A DNA stretch of 64,000 nucleotides from Macrotis lagotis (lineage: Eukaryota > Chordata > Mammalia > Peramelemorphia > Peramelidae): NCBI RefSeq assembly GCF_037893015.1, contig NC_133665.1:20311207-20375206 (forward strand), in the 5' to 3' direction. Made by a program: the position numbers and the translations under genes. Below the pieces are notes generated by a model that made no database searches, had not been told where the DNA came from, and was given only the letters and a program-made list of their open reading frames with translations. This document shows positions 10,822 to 20,999 of this stretch, one piece after another; position 1 is the first letter of the stretch; each line of letters opens with the position of its first letter.

Positions 10822-11215
10822 TTTCCTCTACTCTATCCCACAACAAGTAATCTAATATAGATTATACATGTACAATAATATTCAACACATTTCCATATTA
10901 GCCATCTTGTGAAAGAAGACTTTAAAGGGAAAGAAAAACCATGGGGAAAAGAAAAAAAAGATAAAATAACTTTTAAAATGTGAAAATTATATGCCAAGGT
11001 CTGTATTCACACTCCATGGTTTTTTCCCTCTGGATGTGGATGGCATTTTTCATCACAAATCTTTTAGAATTGTCCTTGATCATTGAATTGCTGACAGGAG
11101 TTAAATCCTTTATAGTTCTGGTTCCACTCACTTCACTCAGCATCAATTCATGCAAATCTTTTCTGAAGTGTGCTTTCTCATGATTCAGAAGAGATATTTT
11201 GAAGGTACACATTTG
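10650..11215 (-). mobile_element. L1 3' end, antisense
   Basis: Antisense L1 3' UTR landmarks occur in order: 'ttttgagttccacaattttt', 'ctaatatagattatacatgt', 'tccctctggatgtggatggc', then 'cactcagcatcaattcatgc'. Only the 3' end is present. A CA array (10776-10820) has grown inside it. Confidence 0.75.
10776..10820. repeat. CA microsatellite
   Basis: About 22 uninterrupted CA units inside an L1 3' end. Confidence 0.95.
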
Positions 11216-11224
11216 ACTATATTA

Positions 11225-11675
11225 GGCAATTGTTCTTAAACTTTCAATGGTTCCCTGGATTATAATTCAAACTCCTCTATTTGACATCCAGATCCTTTCA
11301 TAATCTGAACTCTTTTTTTGACTGATTATGCACCATTCCTTCTCATGCATTCTAAGTTCTAGTCAGACTGGCTTAACTTCCCCATATGCACTATTTTATC
11401 TTTCAACCCTGGTTTTTGCACAGGCTGTTCCTACGCTGTGAATATATTGACTTTCTTGATTTCCACCCTCACTACTTCCTGCCACCCACAGAAATTGCAT
11501 TGTTTATTTTATATATATCTTTTGTATTTGACAATCTGTGTATATATTGTTTTCTCCAGGAGGGTGTTAACATTTGAAGAAAGAAAGGATTGCTTTTTCT
11601 TTGTCTTTGTATCTCTAAGATCTAGCATAATGTCTGGTATTCAATAAGTGCATAATAAATACTTGTTGACTTAAA
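11225..11675 (+). mobile_element. L2 LINE 3' end
   Basis: The region has the pyrimidine-rich L2 end with 'gcacaggctgttcct', 'tactgcctgccac'-like sequence, a CAGGAGGGTG segment and the terminal 'tctagcataatgtctgg...aataaatacttgttga'. L2 has long been extinct in therians, and the copy is correspondingly diverged. Confidence 0.75.
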
Positions 11676-11781
11676 TTATCTCATGCTGCTTTAGAGTTTT
11701 TGCTCAAACCATTCTTTATTTATGCTCTAGTCTAGGCATCAGAAGAATTTCCTGCCAAAATGCCATTCTTTGAAAGTGAGA

Positions 11782-11975
11782 ACTGGGTGTGGGGATACAC
11801 ACCTACAGTCTCTGCTCCTTGGGAGGCTCAAACTGGAAAATTGTTTGAGTTCAGGAGTTCTGAGCAGTAGTAGGACTAAAGCTGAATGAGCATCTGCACT
11901 TGGTCCTGTATTTGTCATGGGAGAGTTGGGGAACAGGCTATCTAAGGAGGGATGAATTGGTTCAAGAGATAGGGT
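11782..11975 (+). pseudogene. Decayed 7SL (SRP) RNA copy
   Basis: The order matches 7SL RNA: 'actgggtgtggggata' for the 5' GCCGGGCGCGG start, 'cctacagtctctgctccttg', GGGAGGCT, 'ttgagttcaggagttctg', 'catctgcact', and 'ctaaggagggatgaa' for CTAAGGAGGGGTGAA. The left Alu domain and part of the S domain are thus present in order, with many substitutions. 7SL is the Pol III RNA scaffold of the signal recognition particle. The divergence argues for an old retrocopy, not a working gene. Beyond 11975 similarity fades. Confidence 0.75.
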
Positions 11976-12410
11976 GGGAATGGGGGAGAGAAGAGAGAAG
12001 GAGAACGTATCAGCTTGTGGTCACCCAACATGCAATGGTGTGATCTATGCAAAATCAAATGAGACATTGTAGAAGATGTGGGTGGCAGATGTCTAGAAGT
12101 AATCTATCATGTGAAAAGATGCAGAGTGAGTCATATTGCTAGGATGGGTCATACCAAACAGAATGTTCCCTAGGGGACCACACAGAGCTAACCAGGAGGC
12201 CAACATTTAGTGATAATACCTACCTCACAGAGTTGTTATGGAAAAAAAGTGCTTTATTATTTAAGTGTTTGAGTGGTAATGAAAATGGGAAGATGAATCC
12301 ACTAATCTTGGAGTTTGATGCATCCATGCTGTCTTATTGACAAGTAATAACAATGAATCCAAATGACAGATCCAAATTTGAGTCTCTGAGTAGTAATCTC
12401 ATCATTCATA
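11976..12410. other. No clear feature after the 7SL copy
   Basis: A few words may still echo the 7SL 3' end ('cgtatcagcttgtgg' near 12007). The rest is unique AT-rich sequence. Confidence 0.35.
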
Positions 12411-12414
12411 GGCT

Positions 12415-12720
12415 CCTTCTATTTAGAGCTGTAAGGAAGCTTAGAAATGATCCAATCCAAGGGTTCTTAACTTAGGAGGTCCATGGATACATTTCAGGTG
12501 GCCCATAAACTTGTGGATTTCAGGTGGCCCAATAAACCTCTAAATGAAATTTGACATTTCCTTCTAAAGGAGTCTATAGCACAAAGATCAAGAACCTTCA
12601 TCTAATCTAATCATCTCATTTTCCAGATAGAGAGAATGAGACAGAAAGAGATAAGGTCACACAGGTAAGAGTAGAATCAGAGTTGAAATCCTTTTTCTTA
12701 CTTTCTGAACCTGAGTTCCT
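12415..12720 (-). mobile_element. MIR-type element, antisense, split by a hAT element
   Basis: The left part (12421-12457) and right part (12600-12720, 'atctcattttccagatagag' then 'aaggtcacacaggtaag') form an antisense MIR-like order once the hAT insertion at 12458-12599 is removed. Confidence 0.55.
12458..12599. mobile_element. Small non-autonomous hAT element
   Basis: The ends are AAGGGTTCTTAAC on the left and a GAACCTT-type inverted end on the right. An 8 bp duplication, ATCCAATC/ATCTAATC, lies at 12450-12457 and 12600-12607. An internal 'ggtggcccataaac' segment is repeated. Related copies lie at 58710-58896 and 41077-41205. It encodes no transposase. Confidence 0.7.
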
Positions 12721-12989
12721 TCCTAATCTTCCATCCATGTGAACAAAGGCGAACTTTATTTTGAGGTCTTTGTTTGGGATAGTATTTTTTTCTCTTAAGA
12801 TCATCAAATTGTTATATGAGCTGTTTTCCTGAGAAAATTGACTTTTTGTTTTTTCCCTTATTTCAAGAACTTGTTTCCTTGCTTCTCAGTACTAGAATAT
12901 GCATTATATAGGATTAATTTTGGAGCCAATTGCCTTGACAGCAGAATTATGGCTTTTGGGGGGCTTCTAGCCTAACCACCCTATTGAAA
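12721..12989. other. No recognised feature
   Basis: AT-rich sequence without a coding or repeat signal that I can name. Confidence 0.3.
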
Positions 12990-13205
12990 TTAGTCAGCAT
13001 GTCTAAGACTTTTTCCTCCTAGGTCTCTTTTTCCTTGATCTAATTATCTAGTCTCTCCTCTCTAGGCTTCATAGATAGCACACTCACCTTATTCTGTTCT
13101 CTAGACTGCTTCTTCTCCTGATTCTTCCTTAATTCTTATTTTCTTACATTGTTCTTAATATTTTTTTCTTCAGGGGGCTCAGTCTCTCCCACCCCTCTAG
13201 CATTC
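12990..13205 (+). repeat. Repeat unit, inverted partner of 14885-15120
   Basis: The reverse complement of 14885-15120 aligns along nearly the whole unit. Shared words in order are CCTAGGTCTCTTT, TTGATCTAATTA, CTCTAGGCTTCAT, AGACTGCTTCTTCTC, TTGTTCTTAATATTTTTT and CTCAGTCTC. The family is unknown to me. It does not carry the terminal inverted repeats that surround its partner. Confidence 0.7.
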
Positions 13206-13254
13206 CCTTGAGCGCTATTCCTCTGCAATTTTTTTATCATTCCCCCCCCCCCCC

Positions 13255-14130
13255 AGGAATCAACTACCATGTTTACACAGACGACTTACTTTTATATATA
13301 TATACATATATGTCTTGGTTCTTGAACTCTAGATCATTCTCTCCAACTCTCAATGAAACTGCATCACTAACAACTCAAATTTAGCATGTTTGAAAATGAT
13401 TGTAGTATCTCTTCCTCCAAGCTCACTTCTCCTTCTAAGTTTACTATTATTGTTTATGGTCTTACCATTTACCAGATCTTGTGTGTTTAATAATTTTGTG
13501 GTTATCTTTATCCCTTCCCTCCCTCTCACTTCATAGCCAATCATAAGTCCTATCCCACTTTCACAAAATTTTGTGCTTTTTTCTATTGATACTACCCTTG
13601 TGCAAACCACCATCACATCCACCCAAACAATTATAACAGTTTTCTAATAAATATAGTTTCCCCCATTCTCAGCCCCTTCTAATCTGTCCTTGAGATTATG
13701 TTAAATGCAGAATCTGTTCATTGCATGCCATTGATCAAAAATCTTCAGCAGCTCCCCATTTCTTTTCAAATAAAGTTCAAATTGTTTTGGCTGTCATTTA
13801 AATCTCTTCTACAATGAGATACTTTTCTAGTAAATCTTGGATGATTCCACTGTCCACTCATTATGTTCCCAACAAAGTGTTTTACTCCTTGTCTCCTGAA
13901 CAGTCCCAAATTTGATGCCTTTTCTCACACTATCCTCTGAGCTGGGGTCTGTCCTCTTCTTTCCCTTCTTACCTTGTTCAATTCTTCCTAACCCTTTGAA
14001 GTCAAACTTGGATGCCAGCCCCTTCAGGGAGTCTCTCTTCATTCAATGCTTTTCCTCTCAGAACTCGTGAAGGACCTGGTTTTGCAACTCTCTAATGTGA
14101 TTTTTATGCAATATAAGATATTCTAGCTGT
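13255..14130 (+). mobile_element. L2 LINE, RT end to C-terminus, sense
   Basis: Translated words match L2 ORF2 in order: a degenerate YADD region (NYHVYTDD near 13262), a 'ctcaaatttagcatgtttga' segment for the LNMSKTE motif, TTLVQTTITS near 13600, then the C-terminal pyrimidine-rich part. There are many frame breaks. Confidence 0.7.
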
Positions 14131-14220
14131 CTTTCTGTCTTATCTACCAGTACAGTAAAGTCACAGGACAAGTATGTATATGTTTAAATATAGATCTATA
14201 GGCATATATATGTGTGTGTA

Positions 14221-14229
14221 TAGATAGAT

Positions 14230-14284
<55 letters not shown>
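14221..14284. repeat. TAGA tetranucleotide microsatellite
   Basis: About 15 TAGA units, nearly uninterrupted, directly left of a family X copy. Confidence 0.95.
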
Positions 14285-14285
<1 letters not shown>

Positions 14286-14640
14286 TATGATGTCTTGCTT
14301 GTAAGTGAATAGGATTTAAGTGAGGCAAAGCTGTGGAAAGCTGTTAGTCTTACTCTGTCCTCCAGAGTCAGTGAAGTCCAGTGACAACACATAGGTCAGT
14401 ATAGCTGGCAACAACTCTAGATTCAGTGAGAGACCTTGGTCTTCTTAAGCTAAGGTCTTTCCCAAGTTCCAGTTTGTGGCAACCCTCATTCAGTTGTTAA
14501 AAGCTCCGTAAGAATTTAGGCAAAAGATGGCCTAGTTTGCCTTCACAAAAGAATCATCCTGGGAGGGAAAGTTTCTCATAGTTTCTATCCAGAACAAAAA
14601 CAATGTGCATAAGTGTGTGCATGGATATATGTATGGTATA
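14285..14640 (-). mobile_element. Family X copy, antisense
   Basis: It aligns with 51306-51720 over its length: 'gatgtcttgcttgtaagtga', GGATTTAAGTGAGGCA, 'ctcctccagagtca', 'gagaccttgg'/'gagatcttgg', 'ttaggcaaaagatgg' and 'tgggaggg'. The unit reads in the sense orientation on the minus strand. Confidence 0.65.
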
Positions 14641-14651
14641 TATACATATAT

Positions 14652-14659
14652 ACGTGTGT

Positions 14660-14702
<43 letters not shown>
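14652..14702. repeat. TG microsatellite
   Basis: About 25 TG units with one TA interruption. A CA array of similar size lies inverted to it at 15216-15261. Confidence 0.95.
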
Positions 14703-14706
<4 letters not shown>

Positions 14707-14811
14707 GAGAGAGACATATAAATAAAAATATATGGTTTTTCTAGGATTAATTCTGTGATTTCATTATACTAAGTACAGAAGTTACATTTTACATACATAA
14801 TTTTATATATT

Positions 14812-15212
14812 CTAGTCCTGTGATTTCATGTACTAGGCAGATCATTTTACTTAGATCGTTTTATTTATAAATAAAATGATCTGCTAAGAAAACATAGGTG
14901 CTCTACCAGTCTAGGGGAAAAAGCAGAAGGGGGTGAGGGAGACTGAGTCCCCTGAGGGAAAAAATATTAAGAACAATATAAGAAGATAAGGTTAAGGAAT
15001 AATTAAGAGAAGAAGCAGTCTGGAAAACAGGATAAGGCGAGTATGTTATCCATGAAGCCTAGAGAGAAGGGGCTAGCTAATTAGATCAAGTAGAAAGAGA
15101 CCTAGGAAAAAAGTTTTAGATAAATAAAATGAAATTATTTGAAATAATCTACCTAAAATGATTTTATTTATAAATAAAATGATCTACCTAGTATGTAAAA
15201 TCACAGGACTAG
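14812..15212. repeat. Inverted-repeat (fold-back) structure
   Basis: The left arm 14812-14849 and the reverse complement of the right arm 15175-15212 agree at 34 of 38 positions, both starting CTAGTCCTGTGATTT. Just inside each arm is another palindrome, TTTTATTTATAAATAAAA (near 14859 and 15162). The interior is the inverted partner of 12990-13205. It resembles a MITE, but no target duplication is evident and no transposase is encoded. Confidence 0.65.

Positions 15213-15215
<3 letters not shown>

Positions 15216-15261
<46 letters not shown>
15216..15261. repeat. CA microsatellite
   Basis: About 23 CA units immediately outside the right arm of the inverted repeat. Confidence 0.95.
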
Positions 15262-15263
<2 letters not shown>

Positions 15264-16010
15264 AATCGATTTCAGCAGAGAAGTTTTGAGTACAGTGGAC
15301 AAGTTCACTTATCTTGGCAGTACCTTCTTTCCAAGGAGGTACACATTGACAATGAGCTAGCTCAGTATTTGGGAGACTCCAAAAGAAAGTGTGGGAGACA
15401 AGAGGTATTAGACTGAAAGGTCTACAGAGCCCTGAAACCTGGACAGTCTGACAGTGCCATGCCAGGAAACTGAATTGCTTCCATCTAAATTCTGCTAGGA
15501 AGATTTTGAAGATCACCTGGAAGGAGAAGATATCTTTCTTGAGCTAAACTGACTAGTATTTCAATATTACTACAGAGAGTGCAAATAAGATGGGCTGAAC
15601 ATGTTGTTAGAGTGCCAGACATATGCTTGCCTGAAAGACAGAGAACTCATACGGGGAAGCACTCACAAGCGGGTCAGAAGAAACAATATTGAGATACCCT
15701 GAAGGTTTCATTGAAGAACTTTGGAATTGATTTTACAGCATAGGAAACACTGGCACAGGACTGCCCAGCATGGCATGCCCTCATCAGTGAGGGTGCTGTG
15801 TTCTTGGAGGAAGGTAGATTTGCAGCAGCTCAAAGGAAATGTGCATCTGTAGGTTTAGAATACCCACCTCAAGTGTTCACATGGACTATTTGTGCCCGAC
15901 CTGTGGTAGTGTACTGAGCTCTTATTGGTCTGATCAGTAGCAGTTGGACACCCTGTAATTTGTCTCAAACATAGTGATGTCATTTTGGTCTGCTTTGATA
16001 ATGAAAGCCA
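15262..16010 (+). mobile_element. Non-L1 LINE, C-terminal part of the polymerase ORF
   Basis: Plus-strand words match the C-terminus of a widespread metazoan LINE protein: 'EYSGQVHLSWQYLLSKEVHID' region, then IRWAEHVVRVPDICLPE, an AGQKK stretch followed by DTLKVSLKNFGID, AQDCPAWHALISEGA, and a degenerate terminal zinc-finger-like segment ending ALIGLIS. The element ends 'gatgtcattttggtctgctt' and a short ACCAACCAACCAA tail. The clade is tentatively RTE-X-like. Several in-frame stops are present. Confidence 0.65.
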
Positions 16011-16079
16011 AGAACCAACCAACCAATGAATCTTATATATGTTAATTTCCAGATGGAATACAAATTCTTTGAGGGAAAG

Positions 16080-16225
16080 GACTTTTATTTTTAATTTTGT
16101 ACCCTCACCACCTAATGCAATGCTATGAGTGCAGAGACTATTTTATCCATACTTTATGCCTCTCCCCAGCACCTAGGATGGTGCCCTGCAAATAAAATAC
16201 ATTGAATAAATGTTTTTTTCTTGAT
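16080..16225 (+). mobile_element. L2 3' tail fragment
   Basis: 'gagggaaaggactttta', 'ccccagcacctaggatggtg' and 'ttgaataaatgttttt' match the extreme 3' end of L2. Confidence 0.6.
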
Positions 16226-16959
16226 TTAATCTAATTTTCCTTCACAACAATATCAGTGCAGAACCCTGAACTCTAATGCAAAACCATTTTGCAATATAAG
16301 AGCCTTCAGGGGCAGAGTGTTAATTACTCTAGCTCAGAGGGACTTTTATAAGATGATGTCCGTCAGCTATGAATGAATGAGTTTCCCTGTTCCACTTGTG
16401 GTTGAAATTCAATGAGGAGTTATCCTAGGTAGGATTTATATTTTGATAGACGCATTAGACACATTCATTAAAAATAGCTAGTTCCTTCTCCTCTTCCATA
16501 AATCAATTTGTAATGTGTTTGTGTTTGTGTGTGTGTGTATGTGTGTGTGTGGTGGTGGTGGTGGTGGGGGCATGGTTCATAAGAAGACTAACTGCCTAGA
16601 AGACTGTTCAGATCCTGCTTTTGACAAATACTAGCCCTGGACTAGTCCTTGACAAAAAACTTCTCAATTTTTAAAGTAGTTTTTTAGAACTGTGCACTAT
16701 GTTGTAAATGCACACACATACTCATATAACACATATGCACACCTACAAAATGCACATATATACACATCTAGAATAACATGCATAATTTGTGTTTATGTAT
16801 ACATGTTGCCTTCTTTAATAGACTATTAACATGTAGTACCAAAGGTGCTTCATATATTCTAGTTGCATTACACCTTTCTATATGTTGTTCCTTAGCTGGG
16901 AATACTCAAATCCTATTCATTGTTCAAAATTCATCTTCAGTTCTCCCAGTACTATATTA
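16226..16959. other. Unique sequence with a TG/GGT microsatellite
   Basis: 16515-16567 is a TG array passing into about seven GGT units. Otherwise I see nothing recognisable. Confidence 0.5.
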
Positions 16960-17415
16960 AGCTCCTTAAAGGGCTACTCATCCACCTTTGGTATCCACCT
17001 AATACCAAACTCTCACCTGTGGATTCAAGAAACTGTAACATGCACAGTGACCACAACCTGATAAAAGTATCTTGGGACATAACTAAACAGGTTGAAGGCA
17101 AGTGACGGATCTCAAACCCATCAATAAGTTAGGGTGATGTCTACCCCGAGTAAGGGAAGACTTCCCCCATTGAAATGGGGGACAAGAAAGATTTATCCCA
17201 ATGGCCATGAAGGTGGCTAAAGCAGGTGCTCTGAAGTAATTAGAGCTTAGTCAGACATTGAAGATGACTAGATCATCCATTGCATCCAGGCTATCTGACT
17301 TTGTCTTGCCACCGGAACTTCAATGACTCAGGAAGAGAGAATAAGGTTCTGTTCTGCCTCAGTTAAATCTAATTCATTCACGTCAAAATATCACCCTTTG
17401 ATATCATTGATGTCT
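16960..17415 (+). mobile_element. Family X copy, sense
   Basis: This is the best-preserved sense copy in the window, aligning with 3500-4020. It ends 'cctcagttaaatctaattca', 'atcaccctttgatatcattg', where an L1 tail begins. Its end resembles the end of the LINE at 15262-16010 (TGATGTCATTTTGGTC). Confidence 0.7.
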
Positions 17416-19255
17416 TTTAAAATTTATTTATTTTATTCTGAACCTAAGAAACAAAACAAGCATGTCTGTTACATAGCAGAATAGAATAAAAGATGACCAT
17501 ATAGGAAATTCCAAATCTATTATGTACAAAACTTGCTATTCCTTTTAAATATGTAATAAAGTTATAATAAATATTTTTCTTTTTTTCTTCCCTTCTCTTC
17601 TGCTCTTGGTTCTGCTCATTTCACTCTTCATTATTTTGTGCAAATCTATCCAAGATCATTGAGTTCAACATTTCTTATAGCACAATAGTATTCCATTACA
17701 ATCATATACCACAACTTGTTTAGCTTTCAATTTCCAATTTTTTGCCACCACAAAGAGAGCTACTATAAATATTTTATAACAATTAGGTTCTTTTATCTTT
17801 TCCCTAATTAGCATAGGACATAGAACTATTATTGGAACTGCCAGGTCAAAAGGTATAATGCAATTTTATAATTCTTTGGGCATAATTCCAGATTGCTCTC
17901 CAAAAATTGTTGGATTGGTTCACATCTTCACCAACAGTGTATTAGTTTCTCAATTTTTCCACATATCCTCCAGCCTTTGTCATTTTTCCCTTTTATCATT
18001 TAAGCCAGTCTGATGAGTGTGAGATGATTCCTCAAAGTTATTGCATTTCTCTAATCAATAATTACTTAGAACATTTTTTTATATGACTAAATATTGTTTT
18101 TATTTCTTCATAAAAAATCTGCCTGTTCTTTTCCTTTGACCATATATCAATTGGGAACTGACTCATTCTTATAAATTTGACAAAATTCTTTATATATTTG
18201 AGATATGAGATATTTAGCTGAGCATCTGTCTATAAATGACCCCCCCCCTTCTGTTTTATTTCTGATCTTGGCTATATTTGTTTTAGTTCTACAAAATTTT
18301 TAAAGTTTAATTCATTTTATACCTCACACTGTTCTCTATCTCTTGTTTATTCATAAATTGTTCACCTATCCATAAGTCTGATAGGTAATATGCTCCATAT
18401 TCTTCAAATTTTCTTGTAGCTGCTCTTTCTTTATAGCTAGGTCTTGTATCCATTTTGACCTTATTTTGGTGAATGATGTAAGATATTGGTCTATGCCCAA
18501 TTTCTGCCAGACTACTTTCTAGTTTTTCCAACCATTTTTAAAAATAAAATAATGAATTCTTATCCCCAAACTCATTATATTTATCTGTTGCTGTAAATTG
18601 TATGTATATTCTGTTCCACTGATTTGCCTTTCTATTTCAGTCAGTAGCATATAGTTTTGAAATTATTGCCATATAAGATTTGTTACTACTAAACCTCCTT
18701 TTACTTTTTTTATTAGTTTCTTTGATAATCTTGATTTTTTTGTCCTTCTAAATGAATTTTATTATTTTTTTAAATATGGAAAATATTTTTTGGTAATTAA
18801 ATTAGGATGTCACTGAAAATATAAATTAATTTAGGTAAAATTCTTATTTTTATTATATTGACCCTGCCGATACATGAACGATTAAAATTTCCCTTATTAT
18901 TTAAATCTGATTTTATTTGTATAAACTTATTTTATAATTTTTATATAGTTCCTGGTTTTTGCTTTTGTTTTTGTTTTTGGCATTTGGCTCAAGCATTTTA
19001 TACTATCTAGAATCATTTTAAATAAGGTGTCTCTTCTTACAGAGTTTTATTTGTGTTGTATAGAAATGTTGATGATTTATGCGGATTTACTTTATATCTT
19101 GCTACTTTTCTAAAGTTCTGGTTCAACTAACGTGAGATTTCCCAAGTACATCATTATGACATCTGCAAAAAAGCTTCATTTCCTATTTTCATTCCTTCTA
19201 TTACTTTTATTTTCTTGTTGCTATTGCTAAGTTTTGTTCTCTTTGTAAATGAAGA
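17416..19255 (-). mobile_element. 1.8 kb L1, ORF2 C-terminal half and 3' end, antisense
   Basis: Antisense L1 landmarks run without a break: the 3' UTR ('ctgctcatttcactc'), 'gtattccattacaatcat', 'ccaccacaaagagagctact', 'ttcaccaacagtgtattag', 'tcctttgaccatatatcaat', then ORF2 thumb and connector sequence up to about 19250. Many stops are present. This is the longest L1 piece in the window, and it is 5' truncated. Confidence 0.85.
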
Positions 19256-19299
19256 AAGAACAACAAATTTGTTTTTATATACTGGGGTGGGGGGGATTT

Positions 19300-19450
19300 A
19301 CATAGTTGTTTGCATGTTTTCTCTGCTATTAGGTTGTGAACTCTCTGAGCAGAGGCTATCTTTTGCCTTTCTTTCTATCCAATCCCCTAGCTCAGTATCT
19401 GGAGTATAGTAGGTGTCTGATATTTACTGATTGACTTTTGATTGGGTGAA
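19300..19450 (+). mobile_element. L2 3' tail fragment
   Basis: 'ttaggttgtgaactctctga', 'ccctagctcagtatctg' and 'agtaggtgtctgatatttac' match the L2 3' end. Confidence 0.55.
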
Positions 19451-20871
19451 TGGCATACATAACACTTTTCCTTTTAGACCAATATTGAAATCGAAGATTA
19501 CCTTGGGGGATGGGTTTTACTCTGGCCTGAAATCTCTCTGAAAGAGCTAGCTGGCTTTAAGTTGATAACTCCTTGGCACTATATGCCATCTTTGTTTAAA
19601 AAGACACAGCAACCCAGATGATTGACAAAACTCTGAAAGGTCCTTTGCATATTAAATAGTTCCCTCACTAAGTAATTCACTCTTGGTGAATTAAGTAGAA
19701 ATGAATCAGTGACATAATGGATCATATTTCACTAAAATACACACATGAATTTGGGAATTAAAGAGAAAATGTGACAAATCATGGTTAAGAGTTAAAATCA
19801 TGAAATGTCAGGGCAAGGAGGAATCACGTTTGCCAAAACATGGATGGAGCAAGGTTGGCCCATCATACACAGCTCTAAAGTTCCCAGAACTCTCAATCAA
19901 TTTTGCAAATTGCTTTCAAATGAGATTTCATTTATCTTAGTCCTGAGTTGAAGCTTTTATTGTAGTGCAAGACCATGACTTAGAGCGCCCATGGATCACA
20001 AAGACACTTTTCAACAAGAGAATTGGTGAAAGTTTATTCCAGTGCTTTGGAGTCTATTTAGTAGAACATATAAATTGTCAGAGCTCTATGCCATAACTAT
20101 TATCTAAAAGGAGGGCTCTCTTCTCCCCCCTGCTATAAAAGGACATATGCCTTCTTCAGGAAGCTCTGGGGACTTCCATTCTAGTTGGAGAGATCCAGAG
20201 CAAGCTCTGGCTCACTCTCCCAGAACTATACCTCAGAGTTCTGGGGGTACCTAAAGTGTTGGAGTTGCCTCTTCTCTAATGTCCTTGATTTGATCCTCTT
20301 ACTTTTAGGTACCATTGTCCCTTACTTTTAGGTACCTTTGAGAACTAATACTTCAATTCCATTTCACCATTTAACATGAATTAACTTCTACAAGGGGATA
20401 TTTAGTTTTGAAAGCTTAGTGAGAACAAAAGTTCAAGCATTTTCTCCTTAAGGGCCTACTTTCCCCCAGGTCAACTCAGTCTCTGGGGAAAATGGGCTCT
20501 CTCTTAAGCATAGTTTCTTGGTTACTGAGTTCACATTCAATATATCTTGTGAAGTTGCCCCAATTCTGGTCCTACAACTGCAGGCAGAGACTAATGTCCA
20601 CCTTGTGGTTAGATTACCAGTCCTAGTTATAGAAAGTCTATACACATTTCAAAATCCCTCCATGGTATTCCCATTACATATCATCACGACTTTCCCAGAA
20701 ACAGACATGAGGAATAGGAGGGTCTCTATAATGCACCAATCTTCCCTTAATGAAAGGATATAATAAAAGCGTATTTCAAGCAAGTAGCCCTGAAGACAAC
20801 CCATTTGATTATTTTATTCTAATTGTACATATGTCAACTAATCAACAAGGGCGTATTCAATTCCTTTTTTC
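19451..20871. other. Non-repetitive stretch; possible LTR-like or promoter-like part
   Basis: 19600-19990 is free of recognisable repeats and rich in TAAT-type words. Around 20133 lies TATAAAAGG followed by GC-richer sequence, and near 20300-20335 'cttacttttaggtacc' occurs twice in tandem. 20090-20760 could be an old solo LTR or simply unique sequence; I could not place its ends or family. The open frame at 20518-20763 (81 codons) resembles no protein I know. Confidence 0.3.
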
Positions 20872-20980
20872 TTCCAACAATTTGGCTATGACCTGGGGAC
20901 ACAGTGAAATTTCACTCAGGACATAGCTTGAAATTTCACTTTTGTTTTTGTGCCCCCAGGACATAGCCCAATTGTTGGAA
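20872..20980. repeat. Hairpin-forming palindromic element
   Basis: Arms 20872-20903 and 20949-20980 are reverse complements at 29 of 32 positions (TTCCAACAATTNGGCTATG...). The loop contains the perfect 12 bp palindrome GTGAAATTTCAC and a second CAGGACATAGC. This may be a tiny fold-back MITE; the family is unknown and there is no obvious target duplication. Confidence 0.75.
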
Positions 20981-20999
20981 CAAAGGTAATTTGAAGGGT

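Noticed and set aside
14812-15212. Autonomous DNA transposon
   Set aside because: There is inverted-repeat structure but no transposase sequence and no convincing target duplication.
14221-15261. CRISPR-like repeat cluster
   Set aside because: The repeats are simple tetra- and dinucleotide arrays and one inverted repeat, without regular spacers, in a mammalian context.
20518-20763. 81-codon frame as a possible small gene
   Set aside because: No domain, signal peptide or splice context was recognised, and length alone is not unusual in 64 kb.
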